Assembly (NCBI RefSeq): GCF_000718255.1
Contig: NZ_JOFJ01000008.1
Coordinates: 124,001 to 188,000 of the forward strand
Direction of reading: 5' to 3'
From: Spirillospora albida
GTDB taxonomy: Bacteria; Actinomycetota; Actinomycetes; Streptosporangiales; Streptosporangiaceae
Length of the DNA: 64,000 nucleotides
Part shown: positions 8,101 through 15,991 of the stretch, in pieces
How positions within the stretch are numbered: position 1 is the first letter of the stretch
Layout of the letters: every line of letters starts with the position of its first letter
The notes under the pieces: generated by a model
The model's database searches: none
The model's input: only the letters and a program-made list of their open reading frames with translations
Told to the model about the DNA's origin: nothing
Translations under genes and position numbers: made by a program

Positions 8101-8573
8101 GCCTGCCGCCGCTGTTCGAGCGGCTCCAGCCCTTCGAGGACGTCGAGGGACTCGACCGCCAGGGCGAGGGCGAGGTCGTGGTCGGGAGACTCGATGAGCC
8201 ATTCCAGCGGACGGAACGCACCGCGGGAGACGCCCCATTCGGTGGGCTTGCGGAGGGGCTCGCGGGGCTCGACGTGGTAGCGGCCGAACAGCTGGTACTG
8301 GAGCTTGGAGTGCGTCCCGGAGCCGACGGCGGCCGCGCCGCAGAGGAAGTCGACGGCGAGCAGCAGGTCGGCGACGACGAGCGGGGCCGGGGCGGTGAGC
8401 AGCGAGCTCTTGTCGGTGGTGAGGCCGGCGCAGCGCGGATCGGCGACGAGGGCGTCGACGCGCGCGCGGATGTCGTCGTAGAGGCCGTCCGGGACGCGCC
8501 AGGGTCCGTACGCGTACAGGTCGAGCACCGGTTCGTCGGACACGAGCAGTTCCAGGCTCTCGGGCAGCCGCAC
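5112..8573 (-). CDS. Large protein with three AAA ATPase modules (CbxX/CfxQ type)
   Basis: 1153 residues. The start is GTG 8573, with GGAGAGG six to seven bases upstream; the frame stays open much further upstream, but that part is antisense to the pyc gene. Residues 1-370 have no fold I recognise. Three P-loop modules follow: a degenerate one with GPDGTGKR (about 395) and VIDGLDD; a second with GSPGTGKT (about 655) and LFIDEAY; a third with GNPGTAKT (about 930) and LFVDEAY. Modules two and three belong to the CbxX/CfxQ/EccA-like group, hexameric remodelers. The third has Ala in place of the usual Gly before the Walker A lysine. No ESX or RuBisCO genes are nearby, so the client is unknown. 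It lacks a signal peptide and membrane segments. Confidence 0.88.
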   Translation of the reverse strand: MRLPESLELLVSDEPVLDLYAYGPWRVPDGLYDDIRARVDALVADPRCAGLTTDKSSLLTAPAPLVVADLLLAVDFLCGAAAVGSGTHSKLQYQLFGRYHVEPREPLRKPTEWGVSRGAFRPLEWLIESPDHDLALALAVESLDVLEGLEPLEQRRQALKRLYASPPPGLSLSAPLPEQRDLWMAHAPDDVVAVLPELAGPIGYLEWVWSGLQPVHEHLLEVAPHDESTDELLVHLLLQGGLQQVPAELSAVLTEDRFGELLERFAAERADFEGHPWYARTRAWLARALGAGAGETCRAWLDMAMRFTGAAQGFPGEAQIPEPEWIPVGEFEEDLRRLFAPRRRMVNPLAAGVGKAPSRTRRTRRAEIGSTLIGQPDVVAALEEIAEGDKPVRLILVGPDGTGKRDAAQEIARLLRERQITDPPLWLADDFFAAKEVSAATTHLYNDARDSAGSRLMVIDGLDDMSRDVRSGEAIVEELHRALDVNDDLHVVALCEPGGDERIREVNPALALRFQVVRTHPFDAEGYAELFNRALHQRGARAHKRALTAAGELLVRTPPVRNLRNARLAQHLADTVVTAVRKRTEPGEELVVKRPDIPASFDASGTPSDPMAELEALTGLTTVKREIELLTASAKAAALRREAGMPGIAPARHMVFTGSPGTGKTVVARLLARVFKDLGVLSSGHLVETGRSGLVGQYIGETAVKTRAVAQRAVGGVLFIDEAYSLTQSDLSDDYGPEAIAELLKVMEDNRDDLVVIVAGYEREMRRFIASDPGLASRFPTTVRFPDFTDDQLIEIFTGQAAAAGLTATPAARAKLSELLRRAPRGRSFGNARVMRNLAERATALQAARVTAKKKATPEDLATLLPADIPDSLTGTTRVTPAEDPMAALDALIGLTSVKEEVRRLAAEARAAELRRAAGHSVTVPTRHMVFTGNPGTAKTTVARLVASVYASLGLLSSGHLVEVSRADLVASYLGQTAPRVRAAVEQALGGILFVDEAYALAGDSYGQEALATLVQLMEEYRGDLVVIAAGYEREMETFLKANSGLESRFPKHLRFPDYTDTELAAIFEHQAAAEGLILTPDVKPRLHTLLRDIPRGPAFGNGRLMRNLLDTAIAVQSERLTDDSPPTDLITLQATDLRPPTTNPSGQVGLYL

Positions 8574-8816
8574 CGCAATCCTCTCCAAACGCACACCAAT
8601 CGCGGCGAACAGCCTAGAGCGTCGCGCGCGCCGGGGTGCGCGCATCGAATCCCCGGGTCGCGGACGCCGGGGAGGGCCCGAGGAATAAGTGAACACTTTC
8701 CCCTGCGGGCATGTTCGGGAACTTTGCTCGCGATCGGATGATGCCCGGGGAGGCCGCGGCGCGTAGCAGTAGTACGGCCGGAAGATCCCGGCGCGCCGTC
8801 TCCTGGGGAGAAGCCC

Positions 8817-11800
8817 GTGATCACGAAGCTGCTCGTCGCCAACCGGGGTGAGATCGCCGTCCGGGCGTTCCGCGCCGCCTACGAACTCGGCATCGCCGGC
8901 GTCGCCGTCTACGCCCACGAGGACCGGCTGTCCCTGCACCGGCAGAAGGCGGACGAGGCGTACGAGATCGGCGAGCGCGGGCATCCGGTGCGCGCCTACC
9001 TGGACGTGGACGGGATCGTGCGGACCGCGCTGCGGGTCGGCGCCGACGCCGTCTACCCGGGATACGGGTTCCTGTCGGAGAGCCCGGAGCTGGCCGAGGC
9101 GTGCGAGCGGAACGGGCTGACGTTCGTCGGGCCGCCGTCCGGCGTGCTGCGGCTGGCCGGCAACAAGATCGAGGCGGTCGCGGCGGCGCGCCGCGCCGGG
9201 CTGCCGGTGCTGCGCTCGACGACGCCCGAGCCGGGTCGGGAGCTGGAGGCGGCCGACGAGGTCGGGTTCCCGCTGTTCGTGAAGGCGGCGGCGGGCGGCG
9301 GCGGCCGCGGCCTGCGCCGCGTGGAGCGCCGCGAGGACCTGGTCGCCGCCGTGGACACCGCGCGCCGCGAGGCGCAGAGCGCGTTCGGCGACCCGACGGT
9401 GTTCCTGGAGCAGGCGGTCGACGCGCCGCGCCACATCGAGGTGCAGGTGCTCGCGGACGCCGCCGGGCACACCGTGCACCTGAGGGAACGTGACTGCTCG
9501 GTGCAGCGCCGCCATCAGAAGGTGGTGGAGATCGCGCCCGCGCCGGGGCTCGATCCGGCGGTGGCGGAGCGGTTGTGCGCGGACGCGGTGCGGTTCGCGC
9601 GCGAGATCGGCTATGTGAACGCGGGCACGGTCGAGTTCCTCGTGGACGGCCGGGGCGAGCACGTGTTCATCGAGATGAACCCGCGAATTCAGGTGGAGCA
9701 CACCGTGACCGAGGAGGTCACGGGCATCGACCTGGTGCAGAGCCAGTTGCGCATCGCGGGCGGCGAGACGCTCGGCGACCTGGGCATCGCGCAGGAGGAC
9801 GTGGCCGTCTCCGGGTTCGCGGTGCAGTGCCGGATCACGACCGAGGACCCGGCGAACGGGTTCCGCCCGGACACCGGCAAGATCTCGGCGTACCGGTCGC
9901 CGGGCGGGGCGGGCGTCCGCCTCGACACCGGCACCACGCACGCGGGCGCGGAGGTCACGCCCCACTTCGACTCGCTGCTGGTGAAGCTGACGTGCCGCGG
10001 CCGCACGTTCGAGGACGCCGTGAAGCGCGCCCGCCGGGCGGTCGCCGAGTTCCGCATCCGCGGTGTGGCGACCAACATCCCGTTTCTGCAGGCCCTCCTG
10101 GACGAGGACGACTTCCGCGCCGGCGGTGTCACGACGTCGTACATCGCGGATCATCCGGAGCTCCTCACGGCCCGGTCGAGCGGGGACCGCGCGACGCGGC
10201 TCGTCCGGTACCTGGCGGACGTGACCGTCAACAAGCCGCACGGCAGCGCCCCCACCGACCTCGACCCGGCGGTGAAGCTGCCGCCGCTCGACACGACCGC
10301 CCCGTTCCCGGAGGGCTCCCGCGACCTGCTGCTGGCGCTCGGCCCGCGCGCGTTCGCCGAGCGGCTCCGCGCGCAGGACGCCCTGGCCGTCACCGACACC
10401 ACGTTCCGGGACGCGCACCAGTCCCTTCTCGCCACCCGTGTACGCACCTACGACCTCCTCTCCGCCGCGCCCCATCTGGCGCGGACGACGCCCCGGCTGC
10501 TCTCGGTCGAGGCATGGGGCGGCGCGACCTATGACGTGGCGCTCCGCTTCCTCGGCGAGTCGCCGTGGGACCGGCTCGCCGCGATCCGCGAGGCGGCCCC
10601 CAACCTGTGCGTCCAGATGCTGCTCCGCGGCCGCAACACGGTCGGTTACGCGCCGTATCCGGAGTCTGTCGCCCGCGCCTTCGTCCGGGAAGCGGCTTCC
10701 GCGGGTGTGGATAACTTCCGGGTCTTCGACGCCCTGAATGACGTGAATCGAATGAAACCGGCCATCGACGCCGCGTTGCAGACCCACGCTCTCGTGGAGG
10801 GAACCCTGTGCTACACGGGGGATCTCTCATCTCCGGGTGAGGACCTCTACACGCTGGACTACTACCTACGGCTCGCGGAGGAGCTGGTGGAGGCCGGTGT
10901 CCACATCCTGTGCGTGAAGGACATGGCGGGCCTTTTGCGGGCTCCGGCGGCGCGCACCCTGGTGTCGGCGCTGCGCGAGCGGTTCGACCTGCCCGTCCAC
11001 CTGCACACGCACGACACCGCGGGAGGCCAGCTCGCCACGTACCTCGCCGCTATCGAGGCCGGCGTGGACGCGGTGGACGGAGCCGCCGCGCCGCTGTCGG
11101 GGACGACGAGCCAGCCCTCGCTCCAGGCGATCGTCGCCGCGACGGACGGCACCCCCCGCGCCACCGGGCTCGACCTGGACGCGCTGACCGCGATGGAGCC
11201 CTACTGGGAGGCCGTCCGCAGGCTCTACGCGCCGTTCGAGATGGGCCTGCCGGCTCCCACCGGGCGCGTGTACCACCACGAGATCCCGGGCGGCCAGCTG
11301 TCGAACCTCCGGCAGCAGGCGGTGGCGCTGGGTCTCGGCGACCGGTTCGAGGAGATCGAGCGGCTGTACGCGGCCGCGGACCGGATCCTCGGGCGGCTCG
11401 TGAAGGTCACCCCGTCCAGCAAGGTCGTCGGCGACCTCGCCCTGCACCTGGTCGCGGCGGGGGCGGATCCGGACGACTTCGCGGAGAACCCCGACCGCTA
11501 CGACATCCCCGACAGCGTCATCGGGTTCCTGAACGGGGAGCTGGGGGATCCGCCGGGAGGCTGGCCGGAGCCGTTCCGCACGAAGGCGCTGGCCGGGCGC
11601 CGGTACACGCCCGCGCGGGCCGAGCTCACCGAGGACGAGGAGAAGGCGCTCTCCGGCCCGGACGCGCGCGGCGCCCTCGACCGCATCCTCTTCCCGGGCC
11701 CGGCCAAGGAGTACCGCGAATCCCGTGCCGCCTACGGCGACCTGTCCGTCCTCCCCACGGGCGCGTTCCTGTACGGGCTGCGCACCGGGCAGGAGGTGGC

Positions 11801-12188
11801 GTTCGACCTCGAACCGGGTGTGCGCGTCCTGGCCGGCCTCGAGGCCGTGGGGGAACTGGACGAGGCGGGGGTCCGGCAGGTCATCTGCATGGTGAACGGG
11901 CAGTTGCGCACGCTCTCCGTCCGCGACAGGTCCGTCGCGTCGGACGTGCCGCCGGTCGAGCGGGCCGACCCGGACGACCCCGGTCACGTCGCCGCTCCGT
12001 TCGATGGATCCGTCACCCTCCGCGTGGGCAAGGGCGACCGGGTCGAGGCGGGGGACGTCGTCGCGACGATCGAGGCGATGAAGATGGAGGCCGCCATCAC
12101 CGTGCCCGTGGCGGGCACCGTGTCGCGCCTCGCCGTCGCCGCCGTCGCCCCTGTCCAGGCGGGAGATCTCCTGGTCGTCGTCGCCTGA
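8817..12188 (+). CDS. pyc: Pyruvate carboxylase
   Basis: 1123 residues, the full length of a single-chain pyruvate carboxylase. In order: biotin carboxylase with ATP-grasp loop KAAAGGGGRGLR (residues 1-450); carboxyltransferase beginning at DTTFRDAHQSLLATR (about 525), with the metal-site motif LHTHDTAG; and a C-terminal biotinyl domain with the biotinylated lysine in EAMKMEA (about K1089). It makes oxaloacetate from pyruvate, bicarbonate and ATP, replenishing the TCA cycle. The start is GTG 8817, with GGGGAG seven bases upstream. It is transcribed divergently from the AAA gene across 243 bp and appears monocistronic. Confidence 0.97.
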   Translation: MITKLLVANRGEIAVRAFRAAYELGIAGVAVYAHEDRLSLHRQKADEAYEIGERGHPVRAYLDVDGIVRTALRVGADAVYPGYGFLSESPELAEACERNGLTFVGPPSGVLRLAGNKIEAVAAARRAGLPVLRSTTPEPGRELEAADEVGFPLFVKAAAGGGGRGLRRVERREDLVAAVDTARREAQSAFGDPTVFLEQAVDAPRHIEVQVLADAAGHTVHLRERDCSVQRRHQKVVEIAPAPGLDPAVAERLCADAVRFAREIGYVNAGTVEFLVDGRGEHVFIEMNPRIQVEHTVTEEVTGIDLVQSQLRIAGGETLGDLGIAQEDVAVSGFAVQCRITTEDPANGFRPDTGKISAYRSPGGAGVRLDTGTTHAGAEVTPHFDSLLVKLTCRGRTFEDAVKRARRAVAEFRIRGVATNIPFLQALLDEDDFRAGGVTTSYIADHPELLTARSSGDRATRLVRYLADVTVNKPHGSAPTDLDPAVKLPPLDTTAPFPEGSRDLLLALGPRAFAERLRAQDALAVTDTTFRDAHQSLLATRVRTYDLLSAAPHLARTTPRLLSVEAWGGATYDVALRFLGESPWDRLAAIREAAPNLCVQMLLRGRNTVGYAPYPESVARAFVREAASAGVDNFRVFDALNDVNRMKPAIDAALQTHALVEGTLCYTGDLSSPGEDLYTLDYYLRLAEELVEAGVHILCVKDMAGLLRAPAARTLVSALRERFDLPVHLHTHDTAGGQLATYLAAIEAGVDAVDGAAAPLSGTTSQPSLQAIVAATDGTPRATGLDLDALTAMEPYWEAVRRLYAPFEMGLPAPTGRVYHHEIPGGQLSNLRQQAVALGLGDRFEEIERLYAAADRILGRLVKVTPSSKVVGDLALHLVAAGADPDDFAENPDRYDIPDSVIGFLNGELGDPPGGWPEPFRTKALAGRRYTPARAELTEDEEKALSGPDARGALDRILFPGPAKEYRESRAAYGDLSVLPTGAFLYGLRTGQEVAFDLEPGVRVLAGLEAVGELDEAGVRQVICMVNGQLRTLSVRDRSVASDVPPVERADPDDPGHVAAPFDGSVTLRVGKGDRVEAGDVVATIEAMKMEAAITVPVAGTVSRLAVAAVAPVQAGDLLVVVA

Positions 12189-12249
12189 CGGGAATGCGTC
12201 CTGGAGGCGGAATGTTTCGCGTCGTGGGGGGACCGGGTACCCGAACGAG

Positions 12250-13269
12250 GTGACCCGTTCACCCTCCCCGGCCGGACGAGCAAAGGACACCGCCCTGAAC
12301 GCCACGCGTACCCCCACCAAGTCAACCAAACGCGGTCTGTCCGACTCGTCTGCCCGTGCGGTCATCGACCCGATGAAGGACTACCTGTCCCGCATCGGCC
12401 GCACGCCGCTGCTCACGGCCGAGCAGGAGGTCGACCTCGCGAAGCGCATCGAGGCCGGGCTGTTCGCCCGCGAACGCCTGGAGACGTTCGGCGACGCCCT
12501 CTCCTGGGACGACCGGGAGGACCTCGCCTGGATCGCCGAGGACGGGCGCCGCGCCAAGGAGCACATGGTCGAGGCCAACCTCCGGCTCGTCGTGTCGCTC
12601 GCCAAGCGGTACATGGGCCACGGCCTGCCGCTGACGGACCTCGTCCAGGAGGGCAACCTCGGCCTGATCCGCGCGGTGGAGAAGTTCGAGTACCGCCGCG
12701 GGCTGAAGTTCTCCACCTACGCCGTCTGGTGGATCAAGCAGGCGATCAGCCGGGCGCTCGCCGACCAGAGCCGGACGATCCGCATCCCCGTCCACGTGGT
12801 CGAGGTCCTGAACCGGATGACGCGGACGCGCCGCCAGATGATGCAGGACCTCGGCCGGGAGCCGAACCCGGGGGAGCTCGCCGCGGCGCTCGACGTCACC
12901 CGGGAGAAGGTGGAGTGGCTCCTGCGGCAGGCCAGGGAACCGCTCTCGCTGCACACCCCGCTCGGCGACGACGGCGACGGTGAGCTCGGCGACGTCATCG
13001 AGGACCCGGACGGCGGCGACCCCGCCGACGTCGTGGCGTCGTCCATGCTGCGCGGCAGGCTCGACGCCGTCCTGGAGACGCTCACCGAGCGCGAGGCGGG
13101 GGTCATCTCGATGCGGTTCGGGCTGACGGGCCAGGAGCCCAAGACGCTCGAAGAGGTCGGCAAGGTGTACGGGGTGACGCGCGAGCGCATCCGGCAGATC
13201 GAGTCCAAGGGGATGCTGAAGCTGCGTCACCCGTCCCGCCGCGACACCCTGGCGGACCTGCTCGGCTGA
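12250..13269 (+). CDS. RNA polymerase sigma-70 factor, group 2 (HrdB-like)
   Basis: 339 residues. Region 1.2 begins at DPMKDYLSRIGRTPLLTAEQE; region 2 has NLRLVVSLAKRYMGHGLPL and FSTYAVWWIKQAISRAL; region 4 ends with GVTRERIRQIESKGMLKLR, the -35-binding helix. It has no long acidic region 1.1, which points to a group 2, non-principal sigma factor of the HrdA/HrdC/HrdD kind rather than the principal sigma. The GTG at 12250 has no good ribosome site; an in-frame CTG at 12295 sits seven bases after AAAGGA, so the N-terminus is uncertain. It follows pyc by 61 bp but is functionally unrelated. Confidence 0.93.
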   Translation: MTRSPSPAGRAKDTALNATRTPTKSTKRGLSDSSARAVIDPMKDYLSRIGRTPLLTAEQEVDLAKRIEAGLFARERLETFGDALSWDDREDLAWIAEDGRRAKEHMVEANLRLVVSLAKRYMGHGLPLTDLVQEGNLGLIRAVEKFEYRRGLKFSTYAVWWIKQAISRALADQSRTIRIPVHVVEVLNRMTRTRRQMMQDLGREPNPGELAAALDVTREKVEWLLRQAREPLSLHTPLGDDGDGELGDVIEDPDGGDPADVVASSMLRGRLDAVLETLTEREAGVISMRFGLTGQEPKTLEEVGKVYGVTRERIRQIESKGMLKLRHPSRRDTLADLLG

Positions 13270-13276
13270 GGCCTCC

Positions 13277-14215
13277 TCACCCGAGATCCGCGGGGTCGGT
13301 GTTCGCTCCGCAGAGCACGACGACGATCCGTTCACCGGGCTCCGGACGGTAGGCGCCCGTGCGGAGCGCCGCGACGGCGGATGCCGTGCCGTGCTCGACG
13401 ACGAGGCGGTACTCCGCCCACAGGAAACGGCGGGCCTCGATGATGGCCTCGTCCGGGACGAGGACGGAGCGGACGCCGGTCCGGGCGGCGACCGCGTAGG
13501 CGATGTCGCCCAGCCGGGTCGCGCCCAGGGAGTCGGCGGCGATCCCCGAGACGTCCACGTCGACCGGTCCTCCCGCGCGCAGAGCGCGCTCCAGGGTCGG
13601 GATGGTCTCCGGCTCGACGCCCACGACGCGCGCGTCCCCCTCCAGAGCGGCGGCCACGCCCGCCATCAGTCCGCCCCCGCCGACGGCCAGCAGCGCCGTG
13701 TCGAACCCACCGGTCTGCTCCAGGAGCTCCAGGCCGAGCGTGCCCTGCCCGGCGCACACGTCCGGCTGGTCGTAGGCGTGGCAGAACAGGGCGCCGGTGT
13801 CCGCCGCGTGGGCGATGGCGGCCTCGTACGCGCCCGAGTACCGGTCGCCCTTCTGGACGACCGTCGCCCCGGCCGCGCGCAGCGCCGCGACCTTCACCGC
13901 GGGAGCGGTCTCCGGGACGAACACCTCCGCGGGCACGTCCGCCCGCGCGGCCGCGTACGCGAAGGCGAGGCCGGCGTTGCCGCCGGAAGCGGCGACGATC
14001 CCGGCCCGGGGGATCCGTCCGTCCGCCTTGGCGGAGAGGACGCGGTTGAACGCGCCGCGGGCCTTGAACGACCCGGTGTACTGCGTGTGCTCCAGCTTCA
14101 GCCACATCCGCGCCGCCGGGGCTGGCGGCCCGGGGTCGACCTCGAGGAGCGGCGTCCGCCGGACCCGGCCGGCGACGCGTGCGGCGGCGGCGTCGACGTC
14201 CGCGCGTGTGATCAA
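13277..14215 (-). CDS. Threonine/serine dehydratase-like PLP enzyme
   Basis: 312 residues, fold type II PLP family. The Schiff-base lysine is K51 in TGSFKARGAFNR, the substrate loop is ASGGNAGLA, and the phosphate-binding loop is AVGGGGLMAG. The length equals short catabolic threonine/serine dehydratases without an ACT domain, so feedback regulation by isoleucine is unlikely. The expected reaction is deamination of threonine or serine to the 2-oxo acid; serine racemase is a close alternative. The start is TTG 14215, with AGAGGA about eight bases upstream. It converges on the sigma-factor gene with only 7 bp between stops. Confidence 0.9.
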   Translation of the reverse strand: MITRADVDAAAARVAGRVRRTPLLEVDPGPPAPAARMWLKLEHTQYTGSFKARGAFNRVLSAKADGRIPRAGIVAASGGNAGLAFAYAAARADVPAEVFVPETAPAVKVAALRAAGATVVQKGDRYSGAYEAAIAHAADTGALFCHAYDQPDVCAGQGTLGLELLEQTGGFDTALLAVGGGGLMAGVAAALEGDARVVGVEPETIPTLERALRAGGPVDVDVSGIAADSLGATRLGDIAYAVAARTGVRSVLVPDEAIIEARRFLWAEYRLVVEHGTASAVAALRTGAYRPEPGERIVVVLCGANTDPADLG

Positions 14216-14366
14216 GGGGGTGTCCTCTCGGGTGGGCGAGGTCGCGGCACGGTCGGGTGAGAATTTCTCCGCGCCGCGTCGTGGCAGGTGACGATGGTAT
14301 GCGGTGGGCGGGGCGCGGCCCGGCCAGTGGGAATCGCGCTCGCCGGCGAGTAACTTTTCCCCGTAG

Positions 14367-14381
14367 GCACGATTCTCGTGC
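14367..14381. promoter_or_regulatory. Inverted repeat before solo XRE regulator
   Basis: GCACGA, a three-base spacer and TCGTGC form a perfect six-base inverted repeat 17 bases upstream of the GTG start of the XRE/DUF5753 gene, just before its ribosome site. The placement suits an autoregulatory operator; binding is not shown by sequence alone. Confidence 0.35.
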
Positions 14382-14397
14382 GCGTGGGAAGGAAGCC

Positions 14398-15339
14398 GTG
14401 AGCACCGACGCCGACGACCTGGCGGGGACCATGCCGTCCCCGCCCGCCGGGGCCCCCGCGGCGGGCCGGGGCCACGCGGGACCGACCGTCCTGCGCATGC
14501 TGGTCGGCGCGGAACTGCGCCGCATGCGCGAGTCGGCCGGCATCTCCACCGAGACCGCCGGATACGAGATCCGCGGCTCCCACTCCAAGATCAGCCGGAT
14601 GGAGCTCGGGCGGGTCGGCTTCAAGGAACGCGACGTCGCCGACCTGATGACCTTCTACGGCGTCACCGACACCGCCCTCCGCGACTCCCTGCTGGAACTC
14701 GTCCAGCACGCGAACAGGCCCGGCTGGTGGCAGCGGTACTCGGACGTGGTGCCGTCCTGGTCCGAGGCGTACCTCGGGCTGGAGCAGGGCGCCGACGTCA
14801 TCCGCACGTTCGAGGTGCAGAGCGTCCCGGAACTCCTCCAGACGCCGGAGTACGCGCGCGCCCTGATCACCGTGTGCCACCCGGAGGCCGCCCCCGAGGA
14901 GATCGACCGGAGGGTGGAGCTGCGGATGCTGCGCCAGGGCGTCCTCGACCGCCCCGACCCGGTGCGGCTCTGGGCCGTCCTGGACGAGGCGGCCCTGCGC
15001 CGCGTGGTCGGCGGCGCCGCCACGATGTCCGCGCAGATCCGGCACCTGCTGGCGCTGGCGGAGAAGCAGAACGTCACCATCCAGGTGCTGCCGTTCGCCG
15101 CGGGCGGCCACCCCGCCGAGAGCGGCCCGGTCACGCTCCTGCGGTTCGCCGAGCCCGCCCTGCCGGACGTGGTCTACCTGGAGCAGCTCACCTGCGCCCT
15201 CTACCCGGACCGCCCGGCCGACGTCCAGCGGTACCGGGACGTCCTCGACCGGCTGGGCGTCCAGGCCGAACCCCCGGCCCGGACGCCCGACATCCTGCAC
15301 GGCGTCCTCGCCGCCCTCCAGCGGGGGCCTATCGCTTGA
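14398..15339 (+). CDS. XRE-family regulator with DUF5753 (no DUF397 partner)
   Basis: 313 residues. An HTH at about 35-95 (LVGAELRRMRESAGISTETA, SKISRMELGRVGF) is followed by DUF5753 (VPELLQTPEYARALI, LWAVLDEAALRR, VTIQVLPFAAGG). GTG 14398 is chosen because GGAAGGAAG lies immediately upstream; the longer frame has no ribosome site. It is close kin to the regulator at 3223-4089 (shared GRVxFKERDV and PGWWxRY). Unlike that one, no DUF397 gene follows: its 3' end overlaps by 11 bp the stop of a minus-strand reductase. Confidence 0.9.
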   Translation: MSTDADDLAGTMPSPPAGAPAAGRGHAGPTVLRMLVGAELRRMRESAGISTETAGYEIRGSHSKISRMELGRVGFKERDVADLMTFYGVTDTALRDSLLELVQHANRPGWWQRYSDVVPSWSEAYLGLEQGADVIRTFEVQSVPELLQTPEYARALITVCHPEAAPEEIDRRVELRMLRQGVLDRPDPVRLWAVLDEAALRRVVGGAATMSAQIRHLLALAEKQNVTIQVLPFAAGGHPAESGPVTLLRFAEPALPDVVYLEQLTCALYPDRPADVQRYRDVLDRLGVQAEPPARTPDILHGVLAALQRGPIA

Positions 15340-15889
15340 CCGCGCGGTAGGTCGCGATGATGACGCCCGTCTCGAAGACCTTCTGGTCGGCGAGCTCGAA
15401 CGTCGCGGTGAAGTCCTGGGCGCCCAGCATCCCGACCGGCTCGCCGGTACCCGCGAAGACGGGGTGGATCCAGAGGCGCAGCTCGTCCAGCAGGCCGTGC
15501 CGGACGAGCGTCCGGGACACGTCGCCGAAGCCGTACTGCAGGATGTCCTGGCCGTCCTGCTCCTTCAGCGCGGCGACCGCGGCGGCGGTGTCGTCGCGCC
15601 GGATGACGGTGGTGTCGCCCCACGTCCCCTTCTCCAGCGAGTCGGACACGACGTAGTGGGGGAGGGTGTTCATCCGGACGCCGAAGTCGCCCGTCGACTC
15701 CTCCATCGCGGGCCACGCCTCCGCGAAGCCGTCGTAGGTCCGGCGGCCCATCAGCAGGGCGCCGGAGGAGAACAGCAGATCGTGGGCGTAGGCGGCGGCC
15801 TCCTCCTGGAAGTAGGCCGACGTCCAGTTCTGCGGGTTCTCGATGACACCGTCGAGCGAGACGTACGTCGAGTTGATGACCTTGCGCAT
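15329..15889 (-). CDS. RibD/dihydrofolate-reductase-fold protein
   Basis: 186 residues of the RibD C-terminal domain family: STYVSLDGVIENP at the start, LLMGRRTYDGFAEAWP in the middle, and DELRLWIHPVFAGTG near the end, the layout of YyaP/YwjB-type proteins. These bind NADPH in a DHFR fold and are often annotated as dihydrofolate reductase family proteins, but few have known substrates. ATG 15889 is chosen for GGGAG six bases upstream; the frame stays open further but would run into the divergent regulator. It is divergent from the SARP-type regulator across 102 bp, a common arrangement for regulator and target. Confidence 0.88.
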   Translation of the reverse strand: MRKVINSTYVSLDGVIENPQNWTSAYFQEEAAAYAHDLLFSSGALLMGRRTYDGFAEAWPAMEESTGDFGVRMNTLPHYVVSDSLEKGTWGDTTVIRRDDTAAAVAALKEQDGQDILQYGFGDVSRTLVRHGLLDELRLWIHPVFAGTGEPVGMLGAQDFTATFELADQKVFETGVIIATYRAVKR

Positions 15890-15991
15890 GATGTGCTCCC
15901 TGCCTTGGACCGTGCTGTCGATGTCCCTACTGTGCTGCACCCCGTTTATGGATTTCTTACCGTCGTCCTCCGGCGCGTTATGGTGCCGCTC

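Noticed and set aside
5112..10787. 1891-codon open frame on the minus strand
   Set aside because: Only 5112-8573 has protein-family content and a ribosome site. The part beyond 8573 is antisense to pyruvate carboxylase and is open only because of high GC.
15464..15991. N-terminal extension of the SARP-type regulator
   Set aside because: It is antisense to the RibD-type reductase gene; the winged-helix domain starts at MRFGVLGPL (15992).
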